From CBDBND01 sp965262665 (GTDB taxonomy: Bacteria > Pseudomonadota > Alphaproteobacteria > Rhodospirillales > Rhodospirillaceae): a stretch of 64,000 nt of DNA. Numbering within the stretch: the first letter of the stretch is position 1; each line of letters begins with the position of its first letter. Position numbers and translations under genes: made by a program. The notes beneath the pieces were generated by a model. It did no database searches, had not been told where the DNA came from, and saw only the letters and a list, made by a program, of their open reading frames with translations. The stretch spans positions 62,001 through 126,000 of the forward strand of contig CBDHFR010000003.1 of the NCBI GenBank assembly GCA_965262665.1, in the 5' to 3' direction. This document shows, piece after piece, positions 60,662-64,000 of the stretch.

Positions 60662-61820
60662 ATGCATCACCGCCAAACATTGCACGACATGCTGCCGGCC
60701 GTGGCTCACGATGAAAACGCCCGGCAAGATTTCGTCCTCAACTTTCGCCAACATCTAGCACGCGAAGTGAATCCCGGTACAACCGTTGCCTACGAAAAGC
60801 GGGTCGAGCCCGCATTCGTGAAGGAACACGGGCGTAAACCCGAAAATTCTGACGAAGTGCGCAAAGTTTTGACCCAGGATCCGTACTATCAGCTGTGGAG
60901 CGCCATGCAGCGCAACAGCCAAATGATGATGTGGGATTCAGTCATCGACAGTGTGGAACGCACCTTGCCGGACATGATCAGCAAAGCACGGGGTTCGAAC
61001 GGGCCATCGACCGTTCGCCTTGCCGATGACACCTTTGAGGTGCCCCGTTATCACACCTCTTATGACATTCACTTGCAACCAGGCGGTTACCACACCGACA
61101 GCACGGAAGAAGACATCTCAGCCGGGATGGTCTACGACGCTGCGGTGCCCATTTATGCCATGGGCATGATGGGTCCGGAGAACGACGCGACGGGCGAAAC
61201 CATCGTCAATTTCTACAAAACGGTCTACGGCGACCGCTCACCTGAGCGCGTGTTGGATCTGGGCTGCGCCATTGACAATTCCACGGTGCCATGGGCGAAA
61301 TCCTATCCAGATGCGGCGGTGCACGGCATCGACGTGGCCGCTCCGTGTCTGCGCTACGGCCAGGCCCGCGCCAATGCTATGGGACAGACCATACACCTCA
61401 GTCAGCAGAATGCGGAGCAGACCTATTTCCCCGACAATCACTTCGACGTTGTTGGATCGGCGTTGCTTTTTTCATGAGACATCGCGGCTGGCTGTGATCA
61501 ACATCATGAAGGAGATTCACCGCATACTGAAACCAGGCGGCGTGATGATTCACATGGACGCCTTCAAACAAGACGATCCAAGCGAACCCATTCAGGAATT
61601 TCTCTGGACATGGGAAGTGTTCAACAACAATGAGTATTTTCTCAAACAGTTGAGGCTTATCGATATCATCGTTGAAATGGTCGATTGTGGGTTCGACCGG
61701 GACAAATGTGCCTTCCGCAAGACACCGTTCATCACAAAAGTTCATGCGACCGAAGAGGGTACTAAAGGGTACATGGGCGGTGGGTTCCGGGACGTCTCGG
61801 TCCTGGTCGCAGAAAAATAA
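60662..61820 (+). pseudogene. SAM-dependent methyltransferase, frameshift in a T-run
   Basis: An N-terminal region of about 190 residues (LHDMLPAVAHDENARQDFVL) is followed by the methyltransferase core: ERVLDLGCAIDNSTVPWAKS (motif I), VHGIDVAAPCLRYGQARANA and NHFDVVGSALLF. There a T6 run at 61467-61472 shifts the frame; HETSRLAVINIMKEIHRILK and GGVMIHMDAF follow in the new frame to 61820. One T less would give about 385 residues. Real mutation or homopolymer error. Confidence 0.83.
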
Positions 61821-61836
61821 CCAAAGGACTCAGACA

Positions 61837-62895
61837 ATGCCGGTCATCGACGCCGATACCCACGTCATCGAATGCGAGCAGACCTGGGCCTATATGGATC
61901 GGGCCGATGAGGCGTTACAGCCGAAAATCGTCACCTCGGAAGTTCCGGTCACCCATAAACGGGAGTCTCCCATGGCCGGGCACAGCTTCTGGCTGGTGGA
62001 TGGGCGCATGTATATGAAGGGCGGCCAAAAAGCAGCGCGTTATCCGGATGGCACCCGCGACTTGATGGACCCCGATGCCCGCATTGCCCATATGGATGAG
62101 CTGGGCGTGGACACCCAGGTGCTTATTCCCAGCTTTTTCTTAGGCTCCATTATTGACCATGCCGATACGGAACTGGCGCTGGCTAAAAGTTACAATCGTT
62201 GGATGGCGGATATTTGTGGCAGCCGGCAGTCACGATTGCGCTGGTTGGTGGTGCCGTCCCTAAAAAATATCGACGCGTCCTGCGCCATGATGGAGGAGGG
62301 ACAAAAGAACGGTGCCGTCGGCGTGATGATGCGCGGCTACGAAGGCAACATCACCATCGATGACCCCTCCTTTAATCCGATTTATCGCAAGGCCGCCGAT
62401 CTCGACATGGCGATCGCATTGCACATCGGCAATGGCAGTCCTAGCTTTGACGAAGTGCGCAACACCTCAGGCAAAAAGGGCAACATTGTCGCCTTTATTA
62501 TGCCCATGGTTGTGGCCTTCAACGCTTTGATGATGAGCGAAATCCCGCGAAAATATCCCAACTTGCGTTTCGGGTTTCTCGAAGGCGGGTCCATGTGGCT
62601 TCCCTTTGTGCTTAACAAAGCCGACCGTTTTGCCGACACCTATGGCCTCAAACGCACGACAGAGAATGCCCTGGCGGACTCTCGTTTTTATGTCACTTGC
62701 GAAGCCCATGAGGATTTGCCGGAAATCCTCAAGTGGGCGGGCGAATCTAGCCTGGTGGTCGGCACCGACTACGGCCACGCCGATACCTCGACGGAATTGG
62801 AAGCGCACCGGTTGATCATGGAGCGCAACGACCTCCCCGCCGGTGCGGCGCAGCGCATGGTCGATGATAATGCCCGGACGCTTTACGGTTTATAG
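61837..62895 (+). CDS. amidohydrolase-family (ACMSD-like) metal-dependent hydrolase
   Basis: 352 residues from the ATG at 61837. TIM-barrel amidohydrolase_2 pattern: metal-site start VIDADTHVIE, barrel His in MAIALHIGNGS, FLEGGSMWLP and the catalytic Asp in SLVVGTDYGHADTS. The family decarboxylates or hydrolyses ring compounds (ACMSD, resorcylate decarboxylase types). Two insertions (residues 40-75 and 205-225) are shared with the following paralog. Part of the rightward operon, 16 bp past the methyltransferase. Confidence 0.87.
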   Translation: MPVIDADTHVIECEQTWAYMDRADEALQPKIVTSEVPVTHKRESPMAGHSFWLVDGRMYMKGGQKAARYPDGTRDLMDPDARIAHMDELGVDTQVLIPSFFLGSIIDHADTELALAKSYNRWMADICGSRQSRLRWLVVPSLKNIDASCAMMEEGQKNGAVGVMMRGYEGNITIDDPSFNPIYRKAADLDMAIALHIGNGSPSFDEVRNTSGKKGNIVAFIMPMVVAFNALMMSEIPRKYPNLRFGFLEGGSMWLPFVLNKADRFADTYGLKRTTENALADSRFYVTCEAHEDLPEILKWAGESSLVVGTDYGHADTSTELEAHRLIMERNDLPAGAAQRMVDDNARTLYGL

Positions 62896-62972
62896 GTTGC
62901 GGGCAAGACAGACTTGTCCATCACGGCCGTAAGGCATCGAGTTGTGCCTAATCTAGTCGGAAGGATTTTTCG

Positions 62973-64000
62973 GTGCCCATAATTGACGCCGATACCCACG
63001 TCATCGAATGCGAACAGACCTGGACTTATATGGATAAGGTTGATGAAGATTTGCGGTCGAAAATCGTAACAACCAGCGCACCGGTGAAGCATTTAGGCGA
63101 ATCACCCATGGCCGGACAGAATTTTTGGCTGGTGGACGGCCGCATGTACATTATCGGTGGCCAAAAAGCGGAATGTTATCCGGTGGGTACACGCGATGTC
63201 GGTGATCCGGACGCGCGGATTGCTCATATGGATGAACTCGGAATTGATACCCAAGTTTTGATTCCAAGTTTTTTCTTGGGCTCGATCATCGGCCGAGCAG
63301 ACACCGAACTCGCCCTCGCCAAAAGCTACAACCGTTGGATGGCGGATGTCTGCGTAAGCCGGCAAGCACGATTGCGTTGGTTGGTCGTGCCGTCACTGAA
63401 AAACATCGATGCAACATGTCTCATGATGGAAGAAGGCCGCAAGAACGGTGCCGTTGAGCTCGTGATGCGCGGCTATGAAGGCAACGTCACCGTCGATGAT
63501 CCCCGTTTTCAACCCCTTTACGCCAAGGCCGCGGACCTGGATATGGCCATTATCCTGCACATCGGTAACGGCAGCCCCAGTTTCGACGAGGTGCGTAGTT
63601 CATCGGGCAAGATGGGTAACATCATCGCCTTCATCATGCCCATGGTGGTGGCCTTCAACGCGCTAATGATGAGCGATATTCCAAAGAAATATAAATCTCT
63701 ACGTTTTGGCTTTATGGAAGGCGGGTCCATGTGGCTGCCTTTCGTGCTCAACAAGGCTGATCGCTTTGCCGAGACCTATGACCTCAAACGCACCACCGAC
63801 AATGCCTTGGCGGACTCTCGTCTATATGTATCCTGCGAGGTCCATGAGAATTTGCCCGATATCTTGAAATGGACGGGTGATGGCAATTTGGTTGTTGGGA
63901 CCGATTACGGCCATGCAGATGAATCCATGGAACTCGAGGCACACCGGTTGATTTTGGAACGTGATGACTTACCAGCTGGTGCAGCTCAACGCATGGTCGA
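62973..64000 (+). CDS. amidohydrolase-family hydrolase, tandem paralog, 3' end outside window
   Basis: 342 residues visible from the GTG at 62973 (GGAAGG upstream). It is collinear with the preceding protein at about 80% identity by eye: IIDADTHVIECEQTW, MAIILHIGNGSPSFDE, LVVGTDYGHADESMELEAH. Metal-site residues are kept. Only about ten C-terminal residues lie beyond the window. The pair arose by tandem duplication and may act on related substrates or as a heteromer. Confidence 0.87.
   Translation, partial: MPIIDADTHVIECEQTWTYMDKVDEDLRSKIVTTSAPVKHLGESPMAGQNFWLVDGRMYIIGGQKAECYPVGTRDVGDPDARIAHMDELGIDTQVLIPSFFLGSIIGRADTELALAKSYNRWMADVCVSRQARLRWLVVPSLKNIDATCLMMEEGRKNGAVELVMRGYEGNVTVDDPRFQPLYAKAADLDMAIILHIGNGSPSFDEVRSSSGKMGNIIAFIMPMVVAFNALMMSDIPKKYKSLRFGFMEGGSMWLPFVLNKADRFAETYDLKRTTDNALADSRLYVSCEVHENLPDILKWTGDGNLVVGTDYGHADESMELEAHRLILERDDLPAGAAQRMV

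Noticed and set aside
1..64000. CRISPR array
   Set aside because: No series of regularly spaced direct repeats was seen; the only short tandem repeats are the 18-bp coding units at 6783-6836.
1..64000. replication origin or rRNA operon
   Set aside because: No iterons, dnaA-box cluster or rRNA-like sequence was noticed on either strand.

Overview
The window looks like a chromosomal stretch of a Gram-negative proteobacterium, most likely an alphaproteobacterium. The grounds are the style of the solute-binding protein, the MobF relaxase, the MFS-acyltransferase-ligase fusion and the IS6, IS630 and IS110 types; this is inference and no rRNA or marker gene is present. The most striking property is a heavy load of insertion sequences, many nested in each other, with truncated, frameshifted or nonsense-mutated genes between them. 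This is the picture of a genome, or genomic island, in active decay and rearrangement. I name the recurrent elements IS-A (IS6 family, about 805 bp), IS-B (IS6 family, about 804 bp), IS-D (rve-type, about 1.09 kb), two IS3-family elements, one IS110/IS1111-type element, IS630 remnants and one IS1595-family element.

Layout. 1-8.8 kb: IS-A copies around a 1149-residue MFS/PlsC/acyl-ligase fusion, an HNH nuclease, small exported proteins and an IS-B copy. 7.8-10.0 kb: a segment bounded by 44-bp inverted repeats that carries a secreted VPAGTF-motif protein. 10.5-13.2 kb: tandem tyrosine recombinases; a second, inverted and truncated copy lies at 29.4-31.1 kb. Between them lie a YejA-like solute-binding protein, a BCCT transporter, an IS110 element sitting inside an IS-A copy, and a broken type I restriction-modification locus (hsdM, frameshifted hsdS, an OLD-like ATPase split by insertions, a truncated phosphoesterase). 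31.2-33.2 kb: methyltransferase and inositol-phosphate synthase. 33.3-35.6 kb: IS-D and an outer-membrane MipA-like protein. 35.6-40.9 kb: truncated relaxase, a Doc/Fic toxin, an IS630 remnant, and a compact antitoxin-RES toxin-DUF3883 operon.

41.2-49.9 kb is the best-preserved part: a divergent envelope-stress island. One arm encodes YjfI, PspA/YjfJ, a glutathionylspermidine-synthetase-like ATP-grasp enzyme, a carboxynorspermidine-decarboxylase-like enzyme and DUF3326. The other encodes a K+ channel with an RCK domain, YjfK, YjfL and YjfM, followed by a convergent rhomboid protease. The arms share a 165-bp promoter region with an 18-bp perfect palindrome. The set suggests that synthesis of a polyamine or polyamine-peptide conjugate is tied to membrane-stress sensing.

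50.1-53.1 kb: an IS630 transposase gene interrupted by an IS1595-family element that carries a winged-helix gene, a strong hairpin and a degenerate tRNA-Gly-like sequence between 14-bp direct repeats. 53.1-64.0 kb: a catabolic-looking cluster with a broken acetolactate-synthase-like gene, an aldehyde dehydrogenase, an SRPBCC pseudogene, two alpha/beta hydrolases with His at the nucleophile position, a flavin monooxygenase, a second VPAGTF protein, a frameshifted methyltransferase and tandem amidohydrolases, the last running off the window.
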